From Faecalicatena sp. (GTDB lineage Bacteria > Bacillota > Clostridia > Lachnospirales > Lachnospiraceae): 13,925 nt of DNA. This document shows positions 6,399-13,604 of this stretch, piece after piece; position 1 is the stretch's first letter, and each line of letters opens with the position of its first letter. The notes under the pieces were generated by a model. It saw only the letters and a program-made list of their open reading frames with translations. It did not search any database and had not been told where the DNA came from. Made by a program: the position numbers and the translations under genes. Where the stretch lies: assembly GCA_009774255.1 (NCBI GenBank), contig VSNK01000144.1, positions 1 to 13,925 on the forward strand, given 5' to 3'.

Positions 6399-8330
6399 AT
6401 GAAGAAAAATGATACCAGTAAAACAAAAAAGAACTTACAGCCTTATGAGATTGGAGAATTGGATCAATATCTGTTCGGCCATGGCACTCATTATGAGATC
6501 TATAAAAAGATGGGCGCTCATAAGGTAACCGTAGACGGCGTGGAGGGCGTATACTTTGCAGTGTGGGCGCCTCATGCGGAGAAGGTGTCCGTAGTCGGTG
6601 AATTCAACGGATGGGATGTGGAAGCCGATGAGATGGAGCGGCAGGAACCTGCCGGCATCTATACACTTTTTGTCCCCGGCGCGAAGGAAGGGGACATGTA
6701 TAAGTTCTGTATTGAGACGATGGAGGGCGAGCGGCTGTTTAAGGCCGATCCATTTGCGAATTACTCGGAGCTTCGTCCGGGCAATGCGTCACGTGTGGCA
6801 GATATTGATCATTTTAACTGGACCGATGAGGCATGGATGGAAGCACGCCAGACGTGGGATAATAAAAAAAATCCAATGTCAGTCTACGAGGTGCATATGG
6901 GCTCCTGGATGCGTCATCCCTGCCGGGAGGACGAAGGCTTTTACACATATCGTGAGTTTGCGGTATCTATTGCGGAATATGTAAAGAAGATGGGATATAC
7001 CCATATAGAGCTGATGGGGATCGCGGAGCACCCCTTTGACGGTTCCTGGGGATACCAGGTGACAGGCTATTATGCGCCTACGTCACGGTATGGTTCACCG
7101 GAGGATTTTGCGTATCTGGTGAATTATCTGCATAAGAACAAGATCGGCGTCATTCTGGACTGGGTGCCGGCGCATTTCCCGAGAGACGCGCATGGGCTTG
7201 CGGATTTTGACGGGACTCCGACCTTCGAATATGCGGATCCGAGACGAGGAGAACATCCGGACTGGGGAACGAAGATTTTTGACCTGGGCAAAACAGAGGT
7301 GGAGAATTTCCTCATTGCAAATGCACTGTTCTGGGTTGAACATTATCATGTGGACGGGCTGCGGGTGGACGCGGTGGCTTCCATGCTGTATCTGGATTAC
7401 GGAAAGCAGGACGGACAGTGGGTAGCGAATAAATACGGTGGCAATGAGAATCTGGAGGCGATCGAGTTCTTTAAGCATCTGAATTCCGTGGTGCTGGGCA
7501 GAAATAAAGGTGCTGTCATGATTGCGGAGGAATCCACGGCATGGCCCAAGGTGACAGGGGTGCCGGAGGAAGACGGACTTGGTTTCAGCATCAAGTGGAA
7601 TATGGGCTGGATGCACGATTTTACGGAGTATATGAAGCTGGATCCCCTGTTCAGGAAAAATGCGCATTATATGATGACGTTTTCTATGGAATATGCATAC
7701 AGCGAGAACTATATCCTTGTACTCTCCCATGATGAGGTCGTACATCTGAAGTGTTCCATGCTGAATAAGATGCCGGGGCTGGGCTTTGACAAGTTTGCGA
7801 ATCTGAAAGTCGGGTATGCGTTCATGATGGGACATCCCGGCAAGAAGCTTTTATTTATGGGACAGGATTTCGCGCAGCTCAGGGAATGGAGCGAAGAAAG
7901 AGAGCTTGACTGGTATCTGCTTGCGGAGCAGCCGCATCAGCAGATACAGAACTGGGTGCAGGAGCTTCTGCATCTGTATCGGAAGCATAAAGCGCTGTAT
8001 GAACTGGACACTGACAAGGAAGGATTTGAATGGATCAATAAGGATGATCTGTTCCGAAGTATTTTCAGCTTTGTAAGATATTCAAAGGATAAAAAGAAAA
8101 ATCTTCTGTTCGTATGCAATTTCACTCCGATGGAGAGGGAGGATTACCGGGTCGGTGTGCCAAGGGGCAAGCAGTATAAGCTGATCTTGAACAGTGATGA
8201 CGAAAAGTATGGCGGAAAAGGGGAGAATAGGCCTCTGATGTATAAGGCAGTCAAGAAGGAGTGCGACGGCCAAAAGTATTCCTTTGCATATCCTCTTCCA
8301 CCCTATGGGGTAGCGGTCTTTGAATTCTAG
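6399..8330 (+). CDS. glgB: 1,4-alpha-glucan (glycogen) branching enzyme, GH13
   Basis: Cuts alpha-1,4-glucan chains and re-attaches them as alpha-1,6 branches in glycogen synthesis (EC 2.4.1.18); cytoplasmic. The 643-aa protein has an N-terminal CBM48 domain (about 30-135; VYFAVWAPHAEKVSVVGEFNGW at its core), the GH13 barrel (about 160-530) and a C-terminal beta domain (about 535-643). Conserved regions are all present: DWVPAHF with His259, GLRVDAV with nucleophile Asp324, IAEEST with acid/base Glu377, and LSHDEV with Asp445. The long N-terminal extension of the E. coli enzyme is absent, as is common in Firmicutes. The HDEVVH motif is followed by LKCSML where the E. coli enzyme has GKKSIL. 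ATG 6399 is preceded by GAGG (6388-6391). No glgC, glgA or glgP is in the window, so this is a stand-alone copy unless the rest lies elsewhere. Confidence 0.96.
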   Translation: MKKNDTSKTKKNLQPYEIGELDQYLFGHGTHYEIYKKMGAHKVTVDGVEGVYFAVWAPHAEKVSVVGEFNGWDVEADEMERQEPAGIYTLFVPGAKEGDMYKFCIETMEGERLFKADPFANYSELRPGNASRVADIDHFNWTDEAWMEARQTWDNKKNPMSVYEVHMGSWMRHPCREDEGFYTYREFAVSIAEYVKKMGYTHIELMGIAEHPFDGSWGYQVTGYYAPTSRYGSPEDFAYLVNYLHKNKIGVILDWVPAHFPRDAHGLADFDGTPTFEYADPRRGEHPDWGTKIFDLGKTEVENFLIANALFWVEHYHVDGLRVDAVASMLYLDYGKQDGQWVANKYGGNENLEAIEFFKHLNSVVLGRNKGAVMIAEESTAWPKVTGVPEEDGLGFSIKWNMGWMHDFTEYMKLDPLFRKNAHYMMTFSMEYAYSENYILVLSHDEVVHLKCSMLNKMPGLGFDKFANLKVGYAFMMGHPGKKLLFMGQDFAQLREWSEERELDWYLLAEQPHQQIQNWVQELLHLYRKHKALYELDTDKEGFEWINKDDLFRSIFSFVRYSKDKKKNLLFVCNFTPMEREDYRVGVPRGKQYKLILNSDDEKYGGKGENRPLMYKAVKKECDGQKYSFAYPLPPYGVAVFEF

Positions 8331-8488
8331 TACTTTATTGCATTAATCTTGAAGTAATAGTGCTCGATATTCGTGTCAGCTGTGCGTCTGCTAACCGACG
8401 GTGTAGTGGGCTACACCTAGGTTAGCAGACGTGCAGATGGCGCGGATAGCGAGTGCTGATTACTCAAGAATTAATGCAATGATGTACT
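8329..8488 (+). repeat. 160-nt long hairpin / palindromic element after glgB
   Basis: The two arms (8329-8406 and 8411-8488) form 71 pairs around a TGGG loop. Only three mismatches (8334/8483, 8367/8449, 8379/8437), three single-base bulges (8353, 8458, 8469) and one small internal loop (8397-8399 against 8418-8419) break it. Eight pairs are G.U on the + strand (left-arm positions 8336, 8361, 8362, 8371, 8374, 8376, 8383, 8384), and none is the A.C mismatch that the opposite bias would give. The core of about 149 bp (8335-8483) is bounded by GTACT on both sides (8330-8334, 8484-8488), a possible 5-bp target duplication. It looks like an inserted MITE or REP-type element placed on the glgB stop codon. 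It matches no RNA family I know. Confidence 0.8.
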
Positions 8489-8498
8489 GGCCTGATAT

Positions 8499-8545
8499 AA
8501 AACGACGGAGAACGGAAAAGTTTTCCGCCGTTTTGTCGTATTTTT
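8499..8545 (+). terminator. Terminator-like hairpin between glgB and the histidine kinase
   Basis: AAAACG (8499-8504) pairs with CGTTTT (8529-8534) and CGG (8506-8508) with CCG (8525-8527), with one mismatch between. An alternative inner hairpin is CGGAAAA/TTTTCCG (8513-8527). GTCGTATTTTT follows (8535-8545). It is the natural terminator of glgB, but it ends only two bases before the RBS of the kinase gene (GGAGG, 8548-8552). Any kinase mRNA therefore either starts inside it or reads through it. Confidence 0.65.
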
Positions 8546-8561
8546 ACGGAGGTATTTTGAA

Positions 8562-11500
8562 ATGAACGAAAAAAAGAAATCTCTGCAGAATACCCTTTAT
8601 ATTTTGTTCCTTTTGATTGCTATTTTTATTCTGTTCTGGTGGTATACTTTACAGAACAGCAAGCGTATAGAAACACAGAATCTGAATTATGCCGCAGATT
8701 CGGCACAGCAGACGGCAGAGTATATTACAAAAGAATTTGAAAATGCGGAAAGCCGGATCAGCACATATTCTTATTTCCTTGGGGAGGGGCTGTCCGAATC
8801 GTCCGTGACTACGGAAGAACTGAGTGCGATGACAGAGAGGTCTTTGTTTGATTCGTTCATTTATACGGATATCAATGGTGTTAGCACGATATCAGACGGA
8901 CGCACTTTCGATTTGTCCGACAGAGAATATTATACCAAGGGCATGAAGGGAGAGACCGGCATGTCTGTTGAGACGGATTCTCCGGTGTTCGGAGGTACCG
9001 TGATCACATTTTACTCTCCGGTCTATCATCAGGGCGAGATTATGGGGGTTCTGGAAGGAATCTATTCGGCAGATTCCTATCTGCACGATCTGCTGAATAT
9101 GAGTTACTTTGGGGAGGCTGCGGATGTGTTTCTGTGTATGCCGGACGGAGAAAAGATTGCCTGTTCGGACGTGGAGAATGATACGGAAAATATATTTGAG
9201 ATGCTCAAACAGGATCAGATCATTGACCAGGAGACACTCCATGAGGTAGAGGCCGTGTTTGAGGAAGGCGGAGAGGGATACTTTTTCTCTCCTGATGGCA
9301 AGCAGACAGATAATATCTGTGTGATTAATCTTTCGGAAAATAGCTATGTTCTTGTACAGATGTTCCCAAGGACCGTCACACGCACGATGATAGAGAATGC
9401 GAATCGCACGGGCAGCATACTGGAAATCATGCTGATCGCATTGTTTATCATTTACATTATCCTTCTGCTGGCACGGGCAAAAAAGGAAAAGAAGCTGCTG
9501 GAAAAAGAAAACCGAGAGATGGGCTATGTTATACGCGGTGTGAATATATTGTTTGCGCGTTTTGTGATGATTGATTTTGAGGAGGGGACTTATCAATATC
9601 TGTCCGGGACGCGGCCGGAGCAGGAGGACTTTGGATGCAGCGGCAGGGTAGAAGAATTATGCGAGTATTTGTCCAGCTTTCTGGTGGAACAAAGTGACCG
9701 CGAGAAGTTCGCGGAATTATTTAATATAAATACACTTGCGGAGCTGCTGGAAGAAAACGGCACGGATGTGCGTTTTGAGTACCATGTACAGAGAAACGGA
9801 ATATCAGGGTGGGAACACATGAATGTGATCTGCCTGGAGCGGAATGAAGGAAGGGTCAGCAAGGCGTTGTTTATCCGGCAGAATATTACGGATGTGAAAG
9901 AAAGGGAAATGCGTATTCAGGCCGAAATTTCGCTTGCGAACCGAAAAGAAAGGCAATACAGGATCGCGATTACATCAAAAGCGATTTATACATTTGATTT
10001 TAATCTGACCCGCGACCTGATCGAACAGGATATTATCTGTATGGTCGACGGAAAGCTGGTGTCTCTGATTGAGCAGATGGGACTGAAAATACCATGCAGT
10101 GCTTCGGAATGGTTCGAAAAGTGGGAGAAGAATATTTCGGAGGAATCCGTAAAGGATTACTGTGCAACGGCGAATGCGGATTATCTCATGAAATGCTTTA
10201 ATGAAGGCGATACGGAGATCAATGTAGAATATTGGAGCCAGAATTATAAAGGAGAGAAAGTATGCATCCGTGATTCCTTTATTATGACATGGGATGATGA
10301 TACGGGCGATATCATGGTCATGGTGGTGGCCAAAGAGATTACCGGGCAGGTGAGAAAGCAGATGGAGCAGACACAGGCTCTCCAGGATGCAGTGATGGAG
10401 GCTCAGCACGCAAATAATGCGAAGACCACTTTCCTGTCCAACATGTCCCATGATATCCGCACGCCGATGAATGCGATCATCGGGTTTACGACCATTGCCG
10501 TGAGCCATATCGATAATAAGGAACAAGTCAGGGACTGCCTGCATAAAGTCCTGTCTTCCAGTAATCATTTGCTCAGTCTGATCAACGATATTCTGGATAT
10601 GAGCAGGATCGAGAGCGGTAAGGTACAGATCAAGGAACAGGAATGCAACATTTCCGAAATGATGCACAACCTGGTCAATATTATTCAGCCGCAGGTAAAG
10701 GCAAAGCAGCTGGAATTATTTATTGATACTTATGATATTGCCAATGAGGATGTTTTCGCCGATTCGCTGAAGTTAAATCAGATGTTCGTAAATCTGATCA
10801 GCAATGCGGTAAAATATACACCGGCCGGAGGGACGGTCAGCTTCCGGATCATACAGAAGAGCACATACCGCCGGGGATACGGAGACTATATTTTTATTAT
10901 TAAAGACACCGGTATCGGAATGTCGCCGGAATTTGTGGAGCATATATTTGAGCCGTTTGAACGGGAATCCAGTGCGACCAAGACCGGTATCCAAGGTACC
11001 GGGCTCGGCATGGCGATCACGAAAAACATTGTGGATATGATGGGCGGCACAATCCGTGTTGAGAGTGAAAAGGGGAAAGGAAGTACATTTACGGTAGAGC
11101 TTAGTCTGAAGCTACAGAATACGGTAAAAGAGTCGGAAAAGATCAAGGAGCTGGCAGGGCTGCGTGCGTTGGTGGTAGATGATGACTTTGATATTTGTAC
11201 CAGCGTCTGTAAAATGCTGAAAAAGATCGGCATGCGCGCGGAGTGGACAACCTCAGGGAGGGAAGCGGCATACCGCGCCAAGACCGCATTTGAGGAAGGG
11301 GATTCCTATTATATCTATATTTTGGACTGGCAGATGCCGGAGACCAGCGGGATCGAAACTGCAAGGAGAATCCGAAATGCTGTCGGCCATGAAGCACCAA
11401 TTATCATTCTGACAGCCTATGACTGGGCGGATATTGAAGAAGAGGCGAAGGCAGCGGGAATCACTGCGTTCTGTGCGAAGCCGCTCTTTATGTCGGATCT

Positions 11501-11957
11501 GAAATCCGTCTTGCTTGTGGCGAGCTGCCTGGTGGAAAAAGAAGAAGAAACCGCGGAATGGATGCAGGCTGATTTTAAAGGAAAGCGAGTCCTTCTCGTG
11601 GAAGATAACGAACTGAACCGTGAGATTGCGGAAGAGATTCTGGAGGAGACAGGATTTCTTGTGGAGTCAGCTCCGGATGGTACGGACGCGGTAAGGATGA
11701 TGAAGAGTGCAGAAGAAGGATACTATGACGCTATTTTGATGGATGTCCAAATGCCGATCATGGATGGCTATGAAGCGACCAGGACGATCCGTGCGATGCC
11801 GAGGCAGGATGTCCGGAATCTGCCCATCATTGCCATGACGGCAAACGCGATGGACGAAGATAAAGAAGCAGCATTAAAGAACGGTATGACTGCCCATATC
11901 GCAAAGCCGATAGATGTGGATGTGTTTATATCTGTGTTGGGAAAATATCTGAATTAA
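8562..11957 (+). CDS. Hybrid sensor histidine kinase with dCache sensor and two receiver domains
   Basis: An 1131-aa membrane sensor kinase. Order: membrane segment (about 13-30); extracytoplasmic dCache-like sensor (about 35-275; the DREYYTKGMKGETGMS stretch at 120-135 is typical); second membrane segment (about 286-304); two PAS-like cytoplasmic modules (about 325-445 and 462-595); coiled linker; HisKA with phospho-acceptor His630 (MSHDIRTP); HATPase with N-box Asn748, DTGIGM (782-787) and GTGLGM (812-817); receiver 1 (about 866-985) with Asp922 and Lys973; receiver 2 (about 1007-1130) with Asp1061, Thr1093 and Lys1115. Both receivers keep their acidic pocket, phospho-site and Lys. There is no HPt domain and no separate response regulator nearby, so its output partner must be elsewhere. 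ATG 8562 follows GGAGG (8548-8552). The dCache suggests a small-molecule ligand such as an amino acid, organic acid or sugar; which one cannot be read from the sequence. Confidence 0.95.
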   Translation: MNEKKKSLQNTLYILFLLIAIFILFWWYTLQNSKRIETQNLNYAADSAQQTAEYITKEFENAESRISTYSYFLGEGLSESSVTTEELSAMTERSLFDSFIYTDINGVSTISDGRTFDLSDREYYTKGMKGETGMSVETDSPVFGGTVITFYSPVYHQGEIMGVLEGIYSADSYLHDLLNMSYFGEAADVFLCMPDGEKIACSDVENDTENIFEMLKQDQIIDQETLHEVEAVFEEGGEGYFFSPDGKQTDNICVINLSENSYVLVQMFPRTVTRTMIENANRTGSILEIMLIALFIIYIILLLARAKKEKKLLEKENREMGYVIRGVNILFARFVMIDFEEGTYQYLSGTRPEQEDFGCSGRVEELCEYLSSFLVEQSDREKFAELFNINTLAELLEENGTDVRFEYHVQRNGISGWEHMNVICLERNEGRVSKALFIRQNITDVKEREMRIQAEISLANRKERQYRIAITSKAIYTFDFNLTRDLIEQDIICMVDGKLVSLIEQMGLKIPCSASEWFEKWEKNISEESVKDYCATANADYLMKCFNEGDTEINVEYWSQNYKGEKVCIRDSFIMTWDDDTGDIMVMVVAKEITGQVRKQMEQTQALQDAVMEAQHANNAKTTFLSNMSHDIRTPMNAIIGFTTIAVSHIDNKEQVRDCLHKVLSSSNHLLSLINDILDMSRIESGKVQIKEQECNISEMMHNLVNIIQPQVKAKQLELFIDTYDIANEDVFADSLKLNQMFVNLISNAVKYTPAGGTVSFRIIQKSTYRRGYGDYIFIIKDTGIGMSPEFVEHIFEPFERESSATKTGIQGTGLGMAITKNIVDMMGGTIRVESEKGKGSTFTVELSLKLQNTVKESEKIKELAGLRALVVDDDFDICTSVCKMLKKIGMRAEWTTSGREAAYRAKTAFEEGDSYYIYILDWQMPETSGIETARRIRNAVGHEAPIIILTAYDWADIEEEAKAAGITAFCAKPLFMSDLKSVLLVASCLVEKEEETAEWMQADFKGKRVLLVEDNELNREIAEEILEETGFLVESAPDGTDAVRMMKSAEEGYYDAILMDVQMPIMDGYEATRTIRAMPRQDVRNLPIIAMTANAMDEDKEAALKNGMTAHIAKPIDVDVFISVLGKYLN

Positions 11958-11968
11958 GAACTGCGCAA

Positions 11969-12027
11969 AACAGACGGCTGCTGTCATATGATGATAGATT
12001 CATATGGCAGCAGCTGTTATTTTTTAT
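11969..12027 (+). terminator. Rho-independent terminator of the histidine kinase gene
   Basis: GCTGCTG (11977-11983) pairs with CAGCAGC (12008-12014), a T.G pair follows, then CATATG (11985-11990) pairs with CATATG (12001-12006) around a 10-nt loop. AACA (11969-11972) can extend the base with TGTT after a bulge. ATTTTTTATTC follows. It lies between convergent genes and protects azlDC from antisense read-through. The 11-mer TCATATGATGA in its loop region (11984-11994) recurs exactly at 12084-12094, over the azlD stop codon. Confidence 0.8.
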
Positions 12028-12083
12028 TCTATTCGTGCAGGCATGAAATGCAAGACCTTTTGATGTCGGTATCACATGATCTA

Positions 12084-12389
12084 TCATATGATGAATATTT
12101 CTACAATCAGGACGGCGGCGCAGCATAGTACTGCCGTTTTGAACAGATCCGCGCCCAGCCATGCGGCAGTGATACCGATGACAAGGGCAATGAGGCCGGA
12201 TACCGGACTTTGCGTTGCATCTACAATTGCCGGAAAGGTCATGACAGCAAGCGTCACATAAGGGACATAATATAAAAATGACTGGATGAACTTATTTTTT
12301 ATGGGCCTGCGGATGAGGGTCATGGGAAGGACACGGATTGCATAAGATACACCGGCCATGATAAAAAGATAAATATACATATTATGCAT
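12084..12389 (-). CDS. azlD: AzlD-family branched-chain amino acid transport subunit
   Basis: The small partner of AzlC in the LIV-E-type branched-chain amino acid exporter. The 101-aa product is nearly all membrane: segments at about 4-24, 36-55, 62-82 and 84-100. The motif YAIRVLPMTLIRR (17-29) and the FLYYVPYVTLAVMTFPAI stretch (38-55) are characteristic of AzlD. ATG at 12389 (minus strand) is chosen because GAGGAGG (complement of 12399-12405) lies nine bases upstream. The frame is open to 12407, but that extension starts inside this RBS. The start overlaps the azlC stop codon by 8 bp (ATGCATAA), so the two are translationally coupled. Confidence 0.9.
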   Translation of the reverse strand: MHNMYIYLFIMAGVSYAIRVLPMTLIRRPIKNKFIQSFLYYVPYVTLAVMTFPAIVDATQSPVSGLIALVIGITAAWLGADLFKTAVLCCAAVLIVEIFII

Positions 12390-13140
12390 GGTCTTCGTCC
12401 TCCTCATTCGAATTCTTTGGAAATAGAACCGCAGCGGCAGCAGAGAGCGTGACAGTCAAAAAAATTGTCCGGGTACCGCCGGATATTTCGGAAATAAGCG
12501 GCAGATGCGCGGCACCATAGCTTGCCGCAAAACAGAGAGCAATCAGCCCTGCAATCACTTTACTTTTCCGGGCGGCGGGGATGATGACGGCCAGGAACAT
12601 GCCATACAGGGCCACACTGAACGCGCTGGCCAGGCGGAGCGGCAGCAGACCTCCGGCAATCGCGCCCAGTGCCGTTCCTACGGCCCAGCAGGGGCCGGCC
12701 GCCAGGACAGCGCCGTAGCTGTAATAAGGATTCAGACAGCCCGGCCGGGCGATGGCGATGCCGAAAAGCTCGTCCGTGATATGAAAAGCCATGAGAGGGC
12801 GGTGGAACCCGGGCATCTTCGGATCTAGGCGCTGGCTCATGGCGCAGCTCATCAGAAGATACCGGGCATTGGCGATCAAGGTAACGATCGCAAGCTCCAG
12901 ATAGGTTGCCCCTGCGGCAATTAATGTAAAACCGGCATATTCTCCCGCGGAGGCATTGCAGAGCAGGCTTGCAAGAAAGCCCTGGAATGGAGTAAGGCCG
13001 GCATTCTTAGCGGCAATTCCAAGAGAAAAAGATACCGCAAAATATCCCAGCCCGATGGGCACACCGTCGCGCATCCCATCTTGCAGAGCCTGCCTGCTGA
13101 AATGTATTCCGAGAGAGGTTTGATTATTTTTATGTTCCAT
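12382..13140 (-). CDS. azlC: AzlC-family branched-chain amino acid exporter subunit
   Basis: The large subunit of the AzlCD exporter, which removes excess or analogue branched-chain amino acids across the cytoplasmic membrane. The 252-aa product has the family's N-terminal GVPIGLGYFAVSFSLGIAA (26-44), the NASAGEYAG turn (62-70), the ITDELFGIA motif (121-129) and several Ala/Gly-rich membrane segments to the C-terminus, which ends in an acidic tail (NEEDED). The length is normal. I place the start at ATG 13140, 10 bases after AGGAG (complement of 13151-13155). The ATG at 13149 would be one base from that RBS, and the frame further upstream (to 13224) covers the untranslated leader. Its GC content looks higher than that of the flanking genes. 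It forms a two-gene operon with azlD. Confidence 0.93.
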   Translation of the reverse strand: MEHKNNQTSLGIHFSRQALQDGMRDGVPIGLGYFAVSFSLGIAAKNAGLTPFQGFLASLLCNASAGEYAGFTLIAAGATYLELAIVTLIANARYLLMSCAMSQRLDPKMPGFHRPLMAFHITDELFGIAIARPGCLNPYYSYGAVLAAGPCWAVGTALGAIAGGLLPLRLASAFSVALYGMFLAVIIPAARKSKVIAGLIALCFAASYGAAHLPLISEISGGTRTIFLTVTLSAAAAVLFPKNSNEEDEDHA

Positions 13141-13232
13141 TATATACATACTCCTGTGTGTAAAAATATTGTTGCGGCTTATCGTACGAAAGGGAAATGA
13201 AAAGAATATCCGTATTGACGCCACAAGTGCTA

Positions 13233-13261
13233 TTCTAAATTAATATGGAGACAAAATCAAT
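13233..13261 (-). promoter_or_regulatory. Sigma-A promoter of azlCD
   Basis: On the minus strand TTGATT (complement of 13256-13261), a 17-bp spacer and TAGAAT (complement of 13233-13238). The start would be near 13226, giving a leader of about 85 nt before the azlC ATG. No riboswitch-like fold was seen in that leader. Confidence 0.6.
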
Positions 13262-13310
13262 GATACTTTTCAGCTTTTTGAGAAAATTGTGGCATTGTGG
13301 TTCCTTTAAT

Positions 13311-13339
13311 TGTACTTTTTCCGCCGTATGCGGTATAAT
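13311..13339 (+). promoter_or_regulatory. Sigma-A promoter of the MalY/PatB-type gene
   Basis: TTGTAC (13311-13316), a 17-bp spacer and a perfect TATAAT (13334-13339). The -10 overlaps the left copy of the 8-bp duplication (13335-13342) that flanks the inserted element. The start would be near 13346, inside the element, giving a leader of about 260 nt. Confidence 0.75.
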
Positions 13340-13494
13340 GTTGTTACTATTCACTTCTGGGCCGTGCACCACGCTGCATGGTCACAGGCCAGTACGTACT
13401 GGGGCTGGAATCCGGTCTCTTGCCGTAAGGCAACTATAAATAGGCCGGATTCGTTACAGTTCGCTGGCTGGCCAGTGAACTGTAACATAATGTT
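13335..13494. mobile_element. 144-bp MITE-like element with 8-bp target duplication
   Basis: ATAATGTT is present exactly at 13335-13342 and 13487-13494. The 144 bp between begins GTTACTATTCACT (13343-13355) and ends with the inverted AGTGAACTGTAAC (13474-13486), matching at 11 of 13 positions. The interior encodes no protein and is rich in hairpins: CCGTGCA/TGCATGG (13362-13368/13375-13381), the palindrome CCAGTACGTACTGG (13389-13402), AATCCGG/CCGGATT (13409-13415/13445-13451) enclosing TTGCC-GTAA-GGCAA (13420-13433), and a 16-bp hairpin at 13453-13486. This is the structure of a non-autonomous element moved by a transposase elsewhere. An 8-bp duplication fits several IS families, and I cannot name the parent. 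Confidence 0.75.
13453..13486 (+). repeat. 16-bp hairpin at the right end of the MITE-like element
   Basis: Positions 13453-13468 (GTTACAGTTCGCTGGC) pair with 13471-13486 through 15 Watson-Crick pairs and one G.T pair, around a formal 2-nt loop. The left arm is also a near copy, in the same orientation, of the element's left end (13343 onward), so both can pair with the same right end. Only a weak T-run (TTTT, 13493-13496) follows, so I do not call a terminator. Confidence 0.7.
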
Positions 13495-13604
13495 TTCAAA
13501 TTAATACAAAGCGCCGCGTAGGAGTTCCTGCTGCAAATATCTATGTAGTTTATAGTAGGCAATCCATTTGCTGCGTAAATTGATTACGGAAGAGAGGATA
13601 AAAA

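Larger units (their letters stand above)
13141..13604. other. 464-bp divergent intergenic region
   Basis: Holds, from left to right: the azlC leader and RBS (13141-13230), the azlCD promoter (13233-13261, minus), a spacer (13262-13310) in which I see nothing, the promoter of the PLP enzyme gene (13311-13339, plus), the MITE-like insertion (13335-13494), and about 110 bp of ordinary leader with the RBS AGAGAGG (13591-13597). Two short open frames across it (13245-13439 and 13310-13504) cover promoter and repeat DNA and are not called as genes. Confidence 0.8.

Noticed and set aside
7095..7835. 246-codon minus-strand frame inside glgB
   Set aside because: Shadow of conserved GH13 motifs; no RBS and no family resemblance.
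8329..8488. CRISPR array or tRNA
   Set aside because: It is one inverted repeat with no spaced direct repeats, and the fold lacks any tRNA features such as the GTTCRA loop or acceptor end.
9975..10667. 230-codon minus-strand frame inside the histidine kinase gene
   Set aside because: Antisense to the HisKA region and unlike any protein I recognise.
13245..13504. Two 64-codon open frames on the + strand
   Set aside because: They cross the azlC and MalY/PatB promoters and the MITE-like element and lack a proper RBS; their codon content follows repeat structure.
13343..13604. Known riboswitch or T-box in the long leader of the MalY/PatB gene
   Set aside because: No T-box sequence (TGGNACCGCG), no SAM-I, cobalamin, TPP or lysine consensus. 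The flanking 8-bp duplication and inverted ends explain the structured block better as an insertion.
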